A stretch of 64,000 bases of DNA from Brevibacillus reuszeri (lineage in GTDB: Bacteria > Bacillota > Bacilli > Brevibacillales > Brevibacillaceae): assembly GCF_001187725.1 (NCBI RefSeq), contig NZ_LGIQ01000017.1:342787-406786 (forward strand), in the 5' to 3' direction. How positions within the stretch are numbered: the stretch's first letter is position 1; each line of letters opens with the position of its first letter. Under the pieces are notes generated by a model. That model had not been told where the DNA came from. It saw nothing but the letters and a program-made list of their open reading frames with translations, and searched no databases. Of this stretch, positions 1 through 9,073 are shown one piece after another. The translations under genes and the position numbers were made by a program.

Positions 1-871
1 CATTTTTCTCTAAAAAGCTCAAGCTAGCCTCGATTTTTGGCAGCATGCTGCCTTTTGCAAAATGCTCTTCAGCCACATATTGCTTGGTTTCCTCGACAGT
101 GATACGCTCCAGTGACTTTTGATTTGGTTTGCCGAAGTTGATGCATACCTGTGGAACACCTGTGGTAATGATCAGCGTCTCTGCATCGATTTGCTCTGCC
201 AGCAAGCTGGTAGCAAAATCTTTGTCAATGACGGCATCGATGCCCTCATACGTATTTTCACTTGTTTTCACAACCGGGATACCGCCTCCACCAACAGCGA
301 CCACCACATATCCCGCTTCAAGCAACGATTTGATCGCGTCTTTTTCTACAATGTCAATCGGCTTTGGCGAAGAAACGACTCTTCTGTACCCGCGACCAGA
401 ATCTTCGATAAACACCCAATCCACATGTTCTTTTTGCATTTCCTCTGTCTGCTCCAGCGTAAAAAAGGAGCCGACCGGCTTTGTTGGATTCTGGAAGTTC
501 GGGTCTTCACTGCTAACTTCAACCTGTGTGATTACGCTAGCCACTTTTTTATGGATTCCTCTTTTGGCAAACTCGTTTGTTAAAGCTTGCTGGATCTGGT
601 ATCCGATTCCCCCCTGTGTATCTGCAACGCAATTCACCAGTGGGACAATAGGCATCTCTGCCACTTCGTTCGCAATTTCGCATCTTTGAAGAGCAAATCC
701 AACCTGCGGCCCGTTTCCATGAGTCACGACAACATTGTATCCCTCTTGAACCATATCAGCGATATTTACCGCCGTTTCACACACGGCCTCGTATTGGTCT
801 TGAATGGTATTGCGACCATTATCCTTAACCAATGAATTTCCTCCGATTGCAACTATAACTAATTTTTCCAC
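1..871 (-). CDS. arcC: Carbamate kinase, 3' end cut by window edge
   Basis: Carbamate kinase transfers phosphate between carbamoyl phosphate and ADP, making ATP, NH3 and CO2. Reading from a GTG at 871, with AAAGGAG about nine bases upstream, gives 290 codons with no stop before the edge. The family is about 310 residues, so some 20 C-terminal residues are missing. Visible family motifs are AIGGNSL at the N-terminus, VVTHGNGPQVG near residue 50 and AVGGGGIPVV near residue 205. It follows the permease gene by 17 bases. Beside allFGH it most likely plays the part of E. coli AllK, using carbamoyl phosphate from oxamate carbamoyltransferase. The family is certain; the metabolic role is inferred from context. 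Confidence 0.93.
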   Translation of the reverse strand, partial: MEKLVIVAIGGNSLVKDNGRNTIQDQYEAVCETAVNIADMVQEGYNVVVTHGNGPQVGFALQRCEIANEVAEMPIVPLVNCVADTQGGIGYQIQQALTNEFAKRGIHKKVASVITQVEVSSEDPNFQNPTKPVGSFFTLEQTEEMQKEHVDWVFIEDSGRGYRRVVSSPKPIDIVEKDAIKSLLEAGYVVVAVGGGGIPVVKTSENTYEGIDAVIDKDFATSLLAEQIDAETLIITTGVPQVCINFGKPNQKSLERITVEETKQYVAEEHFAKGSMLPKIEASLSFLEKN

Positions 872-888
872 TGAACTGACTCCTTTTG

Positions 889-2370
889 TCATGATACTCT
901 CGCAAGTGTATCTTTCTTTTCGTTGTTGCTCGGTTTATTTAATTTGAAGCAAAGGGCGTACAAGACGCTTGATATGATCAACCCGCTAATGAATGCAGAC
1001 TTACTGATCGTAGCCAGCACCATCACATTCGGCAAGAAAGCGCCGGATAGCGTAATCATAAAGCTGACGATCAAGACGCCACATGCCGTCATATTAAATC
1101 CGTTTTTGTACTCCCCGTTTTCACCTGGCTTCACGTAGATTGCAGATAAGTCGAGCTTCCTTTTTCGTTCAATGAAAAAGCTGACCAGCATGATCCCTGT
1201 AATAGGTCCGTACATGGAACCTATAAAGCTATAGAACATATACAGCGCTGCTGTTCCATTCACCAGCTTCCAAGGCAAAATGAGGGTCCCTAGAATGGCG
1301 GTTACGATAGCCGCTGATTTTACACTAAATATTTTTGGAAAAAGCGCGGTCATCTGTAAACCAGATGGGAGTAGATTACCAAACACAACATAGCTAGTCG
1401 AACCTATATTCAGTGCCAGCAATAAGATAATCACGGCAACAGGATTACCAATTTGATCAATCGCGGCTACTACATCAAAATTAGTTAAGCCAAACGCGAT
1501 TTGTGTTCCAACCAACAATCCTACTGACGTAATCGCAAATAGGATATAGGATACAATCATCCCCAGCGGTAAACCCACCAGCGGAGCCTTTGGTGTTTTT
1601 GCTCTTTGAGTAAGGTCTGCAATGTTTACAATAGGGCCACCCCAGTTTGATACCAATGCACTTACACACGCGATAAATACGAGCCAATTTTCGATAGGTT
1701 TGGCAGGAACATAGGCTAGGATCGGACCAAATCCGCCAGCCACATTGATCGCCCAAATCGCTGCGCCAACGATGAAAATATAGATGATCGGTGAAGACCA
1801 TTTGCTAAACAAGCTGAGAATTTTCATTCCACCCAGGAACAATCCAACCGTAATGACCCACAGGATCACAAAGGAAAGAAGAGTCGGGAAATCTAATCCA
1901 AGGAAATCAAACCCTGGGAGCAAATCCATATAGCCAGGGAATATTTTTGTAAAAATGACATTAAACGATTGTGCACCAATAATCGTTTTTGTTCCGAAAA
2001 ACACAACACCAGCAATTAGCCCGCGACATACGGCAGGAATGATTGACCCTTTTACGCCAAAGGAGCTTCGCAACAGCATCGAATACCCTATTCCATATTT
2101 CGTTCCTGCATAGCCGTTCAATACATAGCCGATCGAAACGATGATGGCAGCAGTCATAACTGCCCACAAAACTTGTGGAACGGAAAGTCCGAGCACAAAG
2201 AAACCAGCTACTGTCATATATGACATGAGATTGTGCACAGCGCCCATCCAAACGGTAACGTAGTTATAGACGCCCCAATCTCGTGTCTCAGCTGTTTTTG
2301 GCAAAACTTCCTCTGAATAGCCGTACGACTTCAGTTCTTCATGAGAAATCGCAATCTTCGCTTGCTCCAT
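889..2370 (-). CDS. NCS1-family nucleobase/allantoin-type permease
   Basis: A 493-residue polytopic membrane protein of the nucleobase-cation-symport-1 family (cytosine, allantoin and hydantoin permeases). About twelve hydrophobic segments follow a polar N-terminus of about 35 residues. The TRDWGVYNYVTVWMGAVHN region is the usual family start of the first membrane segment, and NWGGPIVNIADLTQR resembles the conserved mid-protein loop. It lies between allG and the carbamate kinase gene, in the same direction, so it probably imports the substrate of the pathway (allantoin, another ureide or a purine). The exact substrate cannot be read from the sequence. Confidence 0.88.
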   Translation of the reverse strand: MEQAKIAISHEELKSYGYSEEVLPKTAETRDWGVYNYVTVWMGAVHNLMSYMTVAGFFVLGLSVPQVLWAVMTAAIIVSIGYVLNGYAGTKYGIGYSMLLRSSFGVKGSIIPAVCRGLIAGVVFFGTKTIIGAQSFNVIFTKIFPGYMDLLPGFDFLGLDFPTLLSFVILWVITVGLFLGGMKILSLFSKWSSPIIYIFIVGAAIWAINVAGGFGPILAYVPAKPIENWLVFIACVSALVSNWGGPIVNIADLTQRAKTPKAPLVGLPLGMIVSYILFAITSVGLLVGTQIAFGLTNFDVVAAIDQIGNPVAVIILLLALNIGSTSYVVFGNLLPSGLQMTALFPKIFSVKSAAIVTAILGTLILPWKLVNGTAALYMFYSFIGSMYGPITGIMLVSFFIERKRKLDLSAIYVKPGENGEYKNGFNMTACGVLIVSFMITLSGAFLPNVMVLATISKSAFISGLIISSVLYALCFKLNKPSNNEKKDTLARVS

Positions 2371-2513
2371 ATTCGTTCACCTTTCTACGGCATCATCTAT
2401 AAATTCGACTCTCGCAGCGATACACAGAAATGATTCGTTCCCAGCAACTGCACATAACCGATGCAAGCTGCGAAAGTCGGAGTCTTTACAGAAGAAAGCC
2501 TGGCAAATTGGTA

Positions 2514-3938
2514 TTAGCTGATTTTCTCGCTCAATGCAAGCAGCGCTTTTTCAAACGCTTCCATCGGTGGGTGCGTAATGCCCGCACCAATCATGCCAAT
2601 TCCTGCGTCCTTATGGGCAATTGCTGTGTTGATAATCGGCAGGATGCCTGTTTGCACCACTTGGCGAATATCGATACCAGTAGGTACACCCTGGAAGTTC
2701 AAAAGTGGAATCGTCACGTTTGGATTTTCACCCAATGTGATTTCTTTCATTTTGGTAGAATAGCCGATTGCTTCATCAACCGTTCCACCGACCAGTGCTA
2801 CGATCGCTGGTGCTGCTGCCATCGCAAAGCCGCCAATTCCATAAGTCTCGGTGATCGCACTGTCCCCGATATCCAGACCGGAATCTTCTGGTTTGTAGCC
2901 GGCAAACATCGGTCCAACTACTTTTTGTGCTGGACCAACGAACCATGTATTGCCTGGCAAACCACTTACACGAATACCGAAATCTACACCGTTACGAGCC
3001 ATGGTTGTGACAACAGTGGAGTATTCAATTCCATGCGCTGCGTCAAGCGCACATTTGCTCATCGCCATCCAGGTCGGACCGGAGAAGTAGTCGCTGCTTG
3101 CTACGAAGTCGAATACTTCACGCTTTTGTTCCTTGGTGAACTCTGTCTCCAGAATGTAAGGAGTCAGTGCTTGAATCAACAGGCTTGTTCCTGCATTGTT
3201 GCGGTTGTGGCACTCGTCACCCATGTGCAGAGCTTGGGCAAGCATTAGGCGCAAATCGATTTCGCCTGCAATTTTCATCGCATCGCGCAGCATTGGACCC
3301 AATACGTCGCGCATCCAGTTCAAACGAGTGATCACACTTTCATCGTTTGCACCCATGCGCAAGATTTTCGCCATTTGCTCACTCAGGTTGGTGTAAGCGA
3401 TGTTGCCATACGTTTTGTTTTTCACCACGTGCATGAACATAGAAGCGGAAGTCACACCCGCCATGGAGCCTACGCAATCGTGCTCATGGCAAGGAGAGAA
3501 CGTAATCTCGCCAGAAGCGGCTACCTTTTCTGCTTCCTCGATATCTTTTGCCAGTCCTTCGAATACGATCGCCCCGGTAACAGCACCTCTCATGGCACCG
3601 CACATGCGATCCCAGGTAATTGGCGGACCCGAGTGCAGGATCGTTGTTTTGGTCATACCTGGAACGACATGAATCGCTTGGTCGTAGCCGATCAGTACAG
3701 GCTGGGAATTGATGATTCGTTCAACAGCCAGCTTGTTCGCTTCCTCAATTTTTTGTTCCAGCGTAGCGTTTTCCAGGCTGTCCAATGCTTTGATGATTTC
3801 AGGCTTTCCGCCGCCTGGTGGCTTCCATTCCAAATGAATGGCGTCAGCATTTTGCTTTTTGATATCATCTTTAAAAAATTCGATCCCTACGTTGATCGCA
3901 TGAATTTTACTGGTAAAAAGCTCGTTGATTTTACTCAT
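2514..3938 (-). CDS. allG: DUF1116 protein, oxamate carbamoyltransferase subunit AllG (YlbE-like)
   Basis: A 474-residue DUF1116 protein, homologous to E. coli YlbE, renamed AllG. AllF, AllG and AllH together were shown in E. coli to be oxamate carbamoyltransferase, which converts oxalurate and phosphate to oxamate and carbamoyl phosphate at the end of anaerobic allantoin degradation. Conserved-looking stretches include LEWKPPGGGKPEI near residue 36, the SPCHEHDCVGSMAGVTSASM region near 150, and GIGGFAMAAAPAIVALVGGT near the C-terminus. No signal peptide is seen. Its ATG starts two bases after the allF stop, suggesting translational coupling. A role on a carbamoyl donor other than oxalurate is possible because no allantoin-opening enzyme is visible in the window. 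Confidence 0.85.
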   Translation of the reverse strand: MSKINELFTSKIHAINVGIEFFKDDIKKQNADAIHLEWKPPGGGKPEIIKALDSLENATLEQKIEEANKLAVERIINSQPVLIGYDQAIHVVPGMTKTTILHSGPPITWDRMCGAMRGAVTGAIVFEGLAKDIEEAEKVAASGEITFSPCHEHDCVGSMAGVTSASMFMHVVKNKTYGNIAYTNLSEQMAKILRMGANDESVITRLNWMRDVLGPMLRDAMKIAGEIDLRLMLAQALHMGDECHNRNNAGTSLLIQALTPYILETEFTKEQKREVFDFVASSDYFSGPTWMAMSKCALDAAHGIEYSTVVTTMARNGVDFGIRVSGLPGNTWFVGPAQKVVGPMFAGYKPEDSGLDIGDSAITETYGIGGFAMAAAPAIVALVGGTVDEAIGYSTKMKEITLGENPNVTIPLLNFQGVPTGIDIRQVVQTGILPIINTAIAHKDAGIGMIGAGITHPPMEAFEKALLALSEKIS

Positions 3939-3940
3939 GG

Positions 3941-5485
3941 TTAAACCCCTTTCGCTACAAATTCTCTAGCCAGCAGACCAGCATTGGTACTGCTGCTTGC
4001 GATTGTCACGCCTGCGTCCATCAGCTTTTGCACTTGATCCTCGAATTTAGGGCTGTCGAGATCGGTTCCCATCACATAGCCGAGGATTTCCAAATGTCTG
4101 CCTTCCTTTTCTGCCAATTGCTTCGCTTCGATAATCGCCGGCAGCATCACCCCGACTGGATCTTCATGAGAACCAAAGCCAAGAATGAAGTCCATCACAA
4201 TAACGCCAACAGAAGGATCTTTTGCTTCCTGCAAGAATCTGGAGATACGCGTGGATGGGTCAATCATTGGATGCGGCTTGCCGTTTGTGAAATCGTCATC
4301 ACCCATGTCTAGGAACGTATGAGCGATACTCTCGTGCAGGTTTTTCAGCTTGTATTCTGGTTTCTTCTGAATGTTGCTGTATACATCTTGATAAGTGTCC
4401 ATCGCGAGGTACATCGCTTCATCACACAGCGTTCCGCCGCAGAACAATCCGCGAATGTACTTTTGCTCCGGTGTCAATTTTGCGCGTACTTCCTCGATCA
4501 ACGGCCAGTTGAGTGCACGCTTGTTGAGCTCGTCCTCGTTGGCACCTGCCAGTACAACTGCTTTGAGGGCAGCTTCTTTTGTCGTTTTGGCAAAATGTCC
4601 GCCCGCTGCTACGACTGCGGTTTCTTCTCCGCCGATGAAGTAGACAACGACTGGCTTTTTGCAATTTTTGATCTGTGCCAGCACTTTTTCTTCCACACTT
4701 GGTGCCGGTGGCTTGGAGATGAGCACGATTACTTTTGTCGCCTCGTCCTCGTCCAGTGCCTTCATTCCGTCCAGCATCATGATGCCGCCTACTTGCTCGC
4801 TCAAATCACGGCCACCTGTACCGATCAGCTGGGTGATACCGCCGCCGAAGTCGTGAATACGCACGCTTACTTCTTGGCTGCCAGTACCGGATGCGCCGAC
4901 GATTCCAATGTTGCCTTTGCGAACAGCGTTACCGAAGCACAGTGCTACGTTGCCAATAATCGCGGTACCGCAGTCAGGTCCCATCATCAACAGGCCTTTC
5001 TCGTGTGCGAACTGCTTCAGAGCGATTTCATCCTCGATGCTTACGTTGTCTGAGAACAGCATCACGTGCAGGTCGTTTTCCAACGCTTTTCTCGCTTCTC
5101 TCGCTGCAAACGCACCATTCACGGAAATAACAGCCAGATTTGCTTCTGGAATGGATTTTGCCGCAGAATCGATCGTTGCGTATTTGATCTCGCTTTTGCC
5201 TTTGGTGTCGCTTTTTTTTGTGAACAGTTCCTCGATTCCTGCATATGCGCTCTCGCACAGTTCATCGGTCGCTGCTTTTACCACGATCATCAAATCGCTT
5301 GTTTTCGCTGCTTCCAGCTCAGGTGTGATTAGCCCTACGTTGCGCAGTACCTCTTTGTTCATTTCTGTACCCATGGCAATAACTGCTTGCTCTACGCCTT
5401 CAATCTGATTCGCTTTGGTCGAAAGCGACATCAGAGACACGGAGTCAAAATACGTGCTCTCTTTAATCACGACTTTAATAGACAT
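3941..5485 (-). CDS. allF: FdrA protein, oxamate carbamoyltransferase subunit AllF
   Basis: A 514-residue FdrA-family protein related to the alpha subunit of succinyl-CoA synthetase. The nucleotide-binding-like segment IGIVGASGTGSQEVSVRIHD lies near residue 190, followed by GTGGRDLSEQVGG and MLDGMKALDEDEATKVIVLI. The AGGAGGTAGGGC just before the ATG at 5485 fixes the start. E. coli FdrA was long annotated as a multicopy suppressor of ftsH mutations and then identified as AllF of oxamate carbamoyltransferase. It stands between allH and allG exactly as expected for the enzyme complex. The 3' end of allH overlaps this gene by 19 bases. Confidence 0.88.
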   Translation of the reverse strand: MSIKVVIKESTYFDSVSLMSLSTKANQIEGVEQAVIAMGTEMNKEVLRNVGLITPELEAAKTSDLMIVVKAATDELCESAYAGIEELFTKKSDTKGKSEIKYATIDSAAKSIPEANLAVISVNGAFAAREARKALENDLHVMLFSDNVSIEDEIALKQFAHEKGLLMMGPDCGTAIIGNVALCFGNAVRKGNIGIVGASGTGSQEVSVRIHDFGGGITQLIGTGGRDLSEQVGGIMMLDGMKALDEDEATKVIVLISKPPAPSVEEKVLAQIKNCKKPVVVYFIGGEETAVVAAGGHFAKTTKEAALKAVVLAGANEDELNKRALNWPLIEEVRAKLTPEQKYIRGLFCGGTLCDEAMYLAMDTYQDVYSNIQKKPEYKLKNLHESIAHTFLDMGDDDFTNGKPHPMIDPSTRISRFLQEAKDPSVGVIVMDFILGFGSHEDPVGVMLPAIIEAKQLAEKEGRHLEILGYVMGTDLDSPKFEDQVQKLMDAGVTIASSSTNAGLLAREFVAKGV

Positions 5486-6369
5486 GCCCTACCTCCTGCT
5501 TCAATATTGAGTTCCAAGCCACAGACCAGCCCCAGTGCCATGTCGGTTCCTGAAGATGAACCGATGGCCAGCACCTTTTCCAAAGCGCTAAGCAGCTCCT
5601 CTACCGTGCCCTTGGATAGAGCTAGCAGCAAATTCACTACTGACTCTCGCACTTGTCCGCATACTGCTTTTTTTACCATCATGTAGCTGATTTCGTTCGT
5701 CAACACTTTTGCTTTCGTTACTATTTCTTCTAAAAAATGGCATGACAAATAATAGGGGGCTCCTGGCATATTCACTATGCTGAACAAACCCACTAAAAAA
5801 TCGTCACCAGAAGGTGTTAATCCTGGTCCCAGACCCACAAGCCCTAGTGCATACTGCACAGCATCCTCACTTTTGCCTGCTGCCAATGCCTCTCGCAGCA
5901 AGCCTGATCGCTGCAGGAGCATAGTGGACATTTCCTCTTCAAACGGTGTCGACGGTCGGAAATTTCTTTTCATGCCGCCGCACTTGCCATGAGTGGCAAT
6001 ATATTCCTTCATGAACGCTATATCAACTTTAAGAGTTTCTATGTTGGAAGGATAGGGAGGCAGTGTGCACTCCCACTCTTTTGCTTGCGTAGCTGCGATT
6101 TCTATTTTATTGCCAATCCATAGCGTCTGCCCTTGTGAAAGAACGCGGTCGCCCACTTCCAACCCCATCTCGTGAAAACGCTTTACATCAAGGACTAGCG
6201 TATTCGGCCCGTTATCCAGTTGATCACAGGCGACCGTGTATAGCTCGTCATTTTGATCACACTTCAGATTGATCGTTCGTTCGAAAATACTGTGAACCTT
6301 CCCGCTAAAGCTTGAGCTTGCCAATATCCGCAAAAACTCGGCATCGCCAGACAATGCGTGAATGTGCAT
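5467..6369 (-). CDS. allH: DUF2877 protein, oxamate carbamoyltransferase subunit AllH (YlbF-like)
   Basis: A DUF2877 protein of 300 residues from the ATG at 6369 (MHIHALSGDAEF). The open frame extends further upstream but that part overlaps the ankyrin gene and is probably not translated. The family hallmark is GLVGLGPGLTPSGDDFLVGL near residue 190, a glycine-rich loop followed by an acidic pair. In E. coli the homologue YlbF is the third subunit (AllH) of oxamate carbamoyltransferase. Its end runs 19 bases into allF, which supports coupled translation of a stoichiometric complex. Confidence 0.83.
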   Translation of the reverse strand: MHIHALSGDAEFLRILASSSFSGKVHSIFERTINLKCDQNDELYTVACDQLDNGPNTLVLDVKRFHEMGLEVGDRVLSQGQTLWIGNKIEIAATQAKEWECTLPPYPSNIETLKVDIAFMKEYIATHGKCGGMKRNFRPSTPFEEEMSTMLLQRSGLLREALAAGKSEDAVQYALGLVGLGPGLTPSGDDFLVGLFSIVNMPGAPYYLSCHFLEEIVTKAKVLTNEISYMMVKKAVCGQVRESVVNLLLALSKGTVEELLSALEKVLAIGSSSGTDMALGLVCGLELNIEAGGRACLLKS

Positions 6370-6376
6370 GGAGGAA

Positions 6377-6985
6377 TTACTTCGCTCCCGCTTCCAAAAG
6401 GATTTTCTCGATTTCGGTGTAGCCTTTTCTTCTAGCCAGCTCAATTGGAGGAACGCCGTGTTTATCAACCATGTGAACATTGGCACCATGCTCAATCAAA
6501 AGCTTGATGATCGTTTGTTGTCTTTCTCCGCCGTCATTTAGGATGATCGCTTCGATGAGTGGCGTCCAACCACAAATGTTGGTATGATTCACATTGATTT
6601 CAGTCGTAGTCAAAAGCTCATGTACGATTTCCACGTGACCTTTTTCACTTGCAGGCGTAATCCCTACCCCGCCAAAGCGCGTGAGCAAATCGATGTCTGT
6701 ATTTGCTTGAATCATCATTTTGACAAGCTCCAGCTTGTTGTTGATGCAACCGTACAAGAACGGATTGAAGCAAGTTTCATCCTGTAAATCAACATTTGCA
6801 CCTGCGTCTACCAAAAATTGCACGGCTTCATACTGGTCGTTCATTGCAGCAATGAGGATGGCTGTGCGCTTTTGTCTGTTTCTGACATTGATATCAATGC
6901 CTTGCTCCAGATGCTGTTTCAGTGAATCGATATTTCCTTGGGCTGCAGCATCGTGAAATGCCTGTACTACGCTTTTGTCCGTCAT
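6377..6985 (-). CDS. Ankyrin-repeat protein in the all operon
   Basis: A 202-residue cytoplasmic protein made almost entirely of ankyrin repeats. Units with consensus-like pieces include QGNIDSLKQHLEQGIDINVR, KRTAILIAAMNDQYEAVQFL, CGWTPLIEAIILNDGGERQQ and HGVPPIELARRKGYTEIEKI, about five to six repeats in all. GGAGGGCGAAT before the ATG at 6985 fixes the start; a longer open frame upstream has no such site. It is the promoter-proximal gene of the operon and sits seven bases before allH. Ankyrin proteins bind other proteins, so a role in assembling or tuning the AllFGH complex is a guess from position only. Confidence 0.8.
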   Translation of the reverse strand: MTDKSVVQAFHDAAAQGNIDSLKQHLEQGIDINVRNRQKRTAILIAAMNDQYEAVQFLVDAGANVDLQDETCFNPFLYGCINNKLELVKMMIQANTDIDLLTRFGGVGITPASEKGHVEIVHELLTTTEINVNHTNICGWTPLIEAIILNDGGERQQTIIKLLIEHGANVHMVDKHGVPPIELARRKGYTEIEKILLEAGAK

Positions 6986-7145
6986 ATTCGCCCTCCATGT
7001 ACCTGTATTCAAAAGCTTGTCTTTTTCGCTTACTCGCCTTTTCCTTGAAAATAAATTAGACAAGTAAACCATTCTTACAGCATTATTTTAGACAGGAAGT
7101 ATGCAAACGTCATTGTGTATCGAAACTAAAAAAACTCAGGTTCAG

Positions 7146-7162
7146 TTGTGCACATTGCACAA
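7146..7162. promoter_or_regulatory. Perfect inverted repeat, candidate PucR operator
   Basis: A perfect 7+3+7 inverted repeat, TTGTGCA-CAT-TGCACAA, lies 38 bases before the pucR start in the divergent region between the all operon and pucR. Its position suits a site for autoregulation of PucR and possibly control of the all operon. It does not match the PucR box I know from Bacillus subtilis, so the assignment is inference. Confidence 0.5.
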
Positions 7163-7199
7163 TCACATGCATGTTCAACATACCAAAGGAGTGAATACG

Positions 7200-8894
7200 A
7201 TGCTGACCATAAAAGATTTGCTCCAGATCAAATCAATAGACGGAATCAAGATCATCGCAGGAGAGCAAGGCATCGATAATGTCGTCTCCATCGTCAATAT
7301 TATGGAGAATCCGGATGCGTTCGACTGGCTTTCCTCCAATGAATTGCTTTTATCGACTGGGTATATTTTCAAGGACAATGAGGAATTGCAAAATAAAATC
7401 ATCAAAGAGCTGGCGGAAATCAATTGCTCCGGGCTATGTATAAAAATGCACCGGTACTTTGACCAAATTCCACAAAACATGATCGATCATGCAAACAGAT
7501 ACGGTCTGCCGCTTTTGGCTCTACCGTTTGAATATACCTTGTCCAAAGTAATTGCGATCATCAATGAAAAGGCTTCTGGGCGCTATGATTTGTTGAACCG
7601 TAAAACATTGGATATGCATAATGCCCTCTTTCGCATTGCACTTGAGGGAGGGGGAATCGATCGAATTTCCTCCGAGCTGGCTGAGACGATAGGCAACCCG
7701 CTGCTTATTTTGGATAGAGACTGGAACCTGCTGCACTACACCGAGATCAAACAAAATCCCGTCCCGCTTAAGTCCTGCCTGACGCTTGCGAAAAACAGGC
7801 CAGTCTTCACCCGTGAGTTCACCGAAAGCATTCCGATAAATATTAGTCAAATCAAAAAATCAATCAAGCGTATTTATCATGGAAAAGACCAGGAAGTCAA
7901 ATGCCGTGTGCTTCCCGTAGCAGTAGCCAACTACATTTACGGCTTTATCGTTGTCTGGCAAACGGTTCGGGAGCTGAACGAATTTGACTATATCGTGCTC
8001 GAACAAGCCTCGACGATCATGGCGCTGGATCGCATAAAAGCACGGGAGATTGAGGAAGTAAAGCTGAAAATCAGGCAAGACTTTTTCGATGATCTGCTTA
8101 CGGGAAAAATTACATCAAGCGATTCGATCCAGACGCTGTGCGACCTGCACGGCTTAAACTCGACGTACATGTACTACTGCGCCGTCATTACTATCGAGCC
8201 GGTAGAGCTGGAAAATCTGGAGGACATCGTCGATCGCAAATATGAGCTGGATCGGATCGCCAAAAAATGTGTGGATATCGTCTATGATTACGCCAACAAA
8301 GCCCACGGGGAGATCACCTGCTTCTATCGCAACAACCGGATTATCATTCTCGTGGGACAAAATGAGCACAAGCCACCAACCTCCGTCAGCGAAGCCAAGC
8401 AGTTCGCTACCGAGCTGCGCATGACTCTGCAAGAAAAGATCAAGAAAACCACGTTTTACATGGGAATCGGCAGACAATACAAGACAATTACTTCCTTGCA
8501 CAAAAGCTTTTCCGAAGCACATGAAGCGATCCGGCTGATGCAAAAATTCGATAGCAAAGGGAACGTCTCCCACTTTGATGACTACTCCGTCTACCATTTT
8601 CTCGATTCCAATATTAAAGACATCGAGTTGGAGGACTTCTTTTTAAAACAGCTGGGCACAATCTATGAGCACGATCACAGCTTTGGGACAAGCTTTATGA
8701 GTACACTGGAAAATTACTTTGCGTATAACCAAAATGTGAGTGAAGCGGCCAAAGCGATGTTCATTCACCGCAATACCTTTATTTATCGGATCGACAAGAT
8801 CAAAGAGCTATTGAACATGGACCTGAAAAATTCCGAGGAGCTTTTGCAAATCCAGCTCGCCCTCAAAATTGGCAAGCTGCTGCATAAAGAATAA
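7200..8894 (+). CDS. pucR: PucR-family transcriptional regulator
   Basis: A 564-residue PucR-type regulator. The N-terminal PucR domain starts MLTIKDLLQIKSIDGIKII. A middle region resembles the CdaR GGDEF-like domain (KTTFYMGIGRQYKTITSLHK near residue 420), and the C-terminal PucR helix-turn-helix contains VSEAAKAMFIHRNTFIYRID. The ATG at 7200 follows AAAGGAGTGAATACG; earlier in-frame codons lack a ribosome site. Such proteins activate purine or ureide catabolism in response to pathway intermediates. Divergence from the all operon suggests that operon is its target. Confidence 0.87.
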   Translation: MLTIKDLLQIKSIDGIKIIAGEQGIDNVVSIVNIMENPDAFDWLSSNELLLSTGYIFKDNEELQNKIIKELAEINCSGLCIKMHRYFDQIPQNMIDHANRYGLPLLALPFEYTLSKVIAIINEKASGRYDLLNRKTLDMHNALFRIALEGGGIDRISSELAETIGNPLLILDRDWNLLHYTEIKQNPVPLKSCLTLAKNRPVFTREFTESIPINISQIKKSIKRIYHGKDQEVKCRVLPVAVANYIYGFIVVWQTVRELNEFDYIVLEQASTIMALDRIKAREIEEVKLKIRQDFFDDLLTGKITSSDSIQTLCDLHGLNSTYMYYCAVITIEPVELENLEDIVDRKYELDRIAKKCVDIVYDYANKAHGEITCFYRNNRIIILVGQNEHKPPTSVSEAKQFATELRMTLQEKIKKTTFYMGIGRQYKTITSLHKSFSEAHEAIRLMQKFDSKGNVSHFDDYSVYHFLDSNIKDIELEDFFLKQLGTIYEHDHSFGTSFMSTLENYFAYNQNVSEAAKAMFIHRNTFIYRIDKIKELLNMDLKNSEELLQIQLALKIGKLLHKE

Positions 8895-9073
8895 AAACAG
8901 GTGCAAACGCTCTGGCTAACACCTTTCCCCTGGGTGCTTAGCCTTATTTTGTAACTAGTTCATTGGACAGAGTGCCTAACCATTCCAAAATTTGTATAAT
9001 CGAAATAAAAGTAAGTGGCTTCTGCTAGTTTTACCCTTTTGCCAAAAACATCTTCCCTGGGAGGAGAGGTAGC

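Noticed and set aside
2440..2470. Sigma54 promoter before the NCS1 permease gene
   Set aside because: GCAA-type words occur, but none has a TGCCA partner at the required spacing.
4319..5053. Long plus-strand frames opposite allF, allG and the M20 gene
   Set aside because: They are antisense to clear coding regions, have no ribosome sites and have unusual composition rich in Cys, His and Arg.
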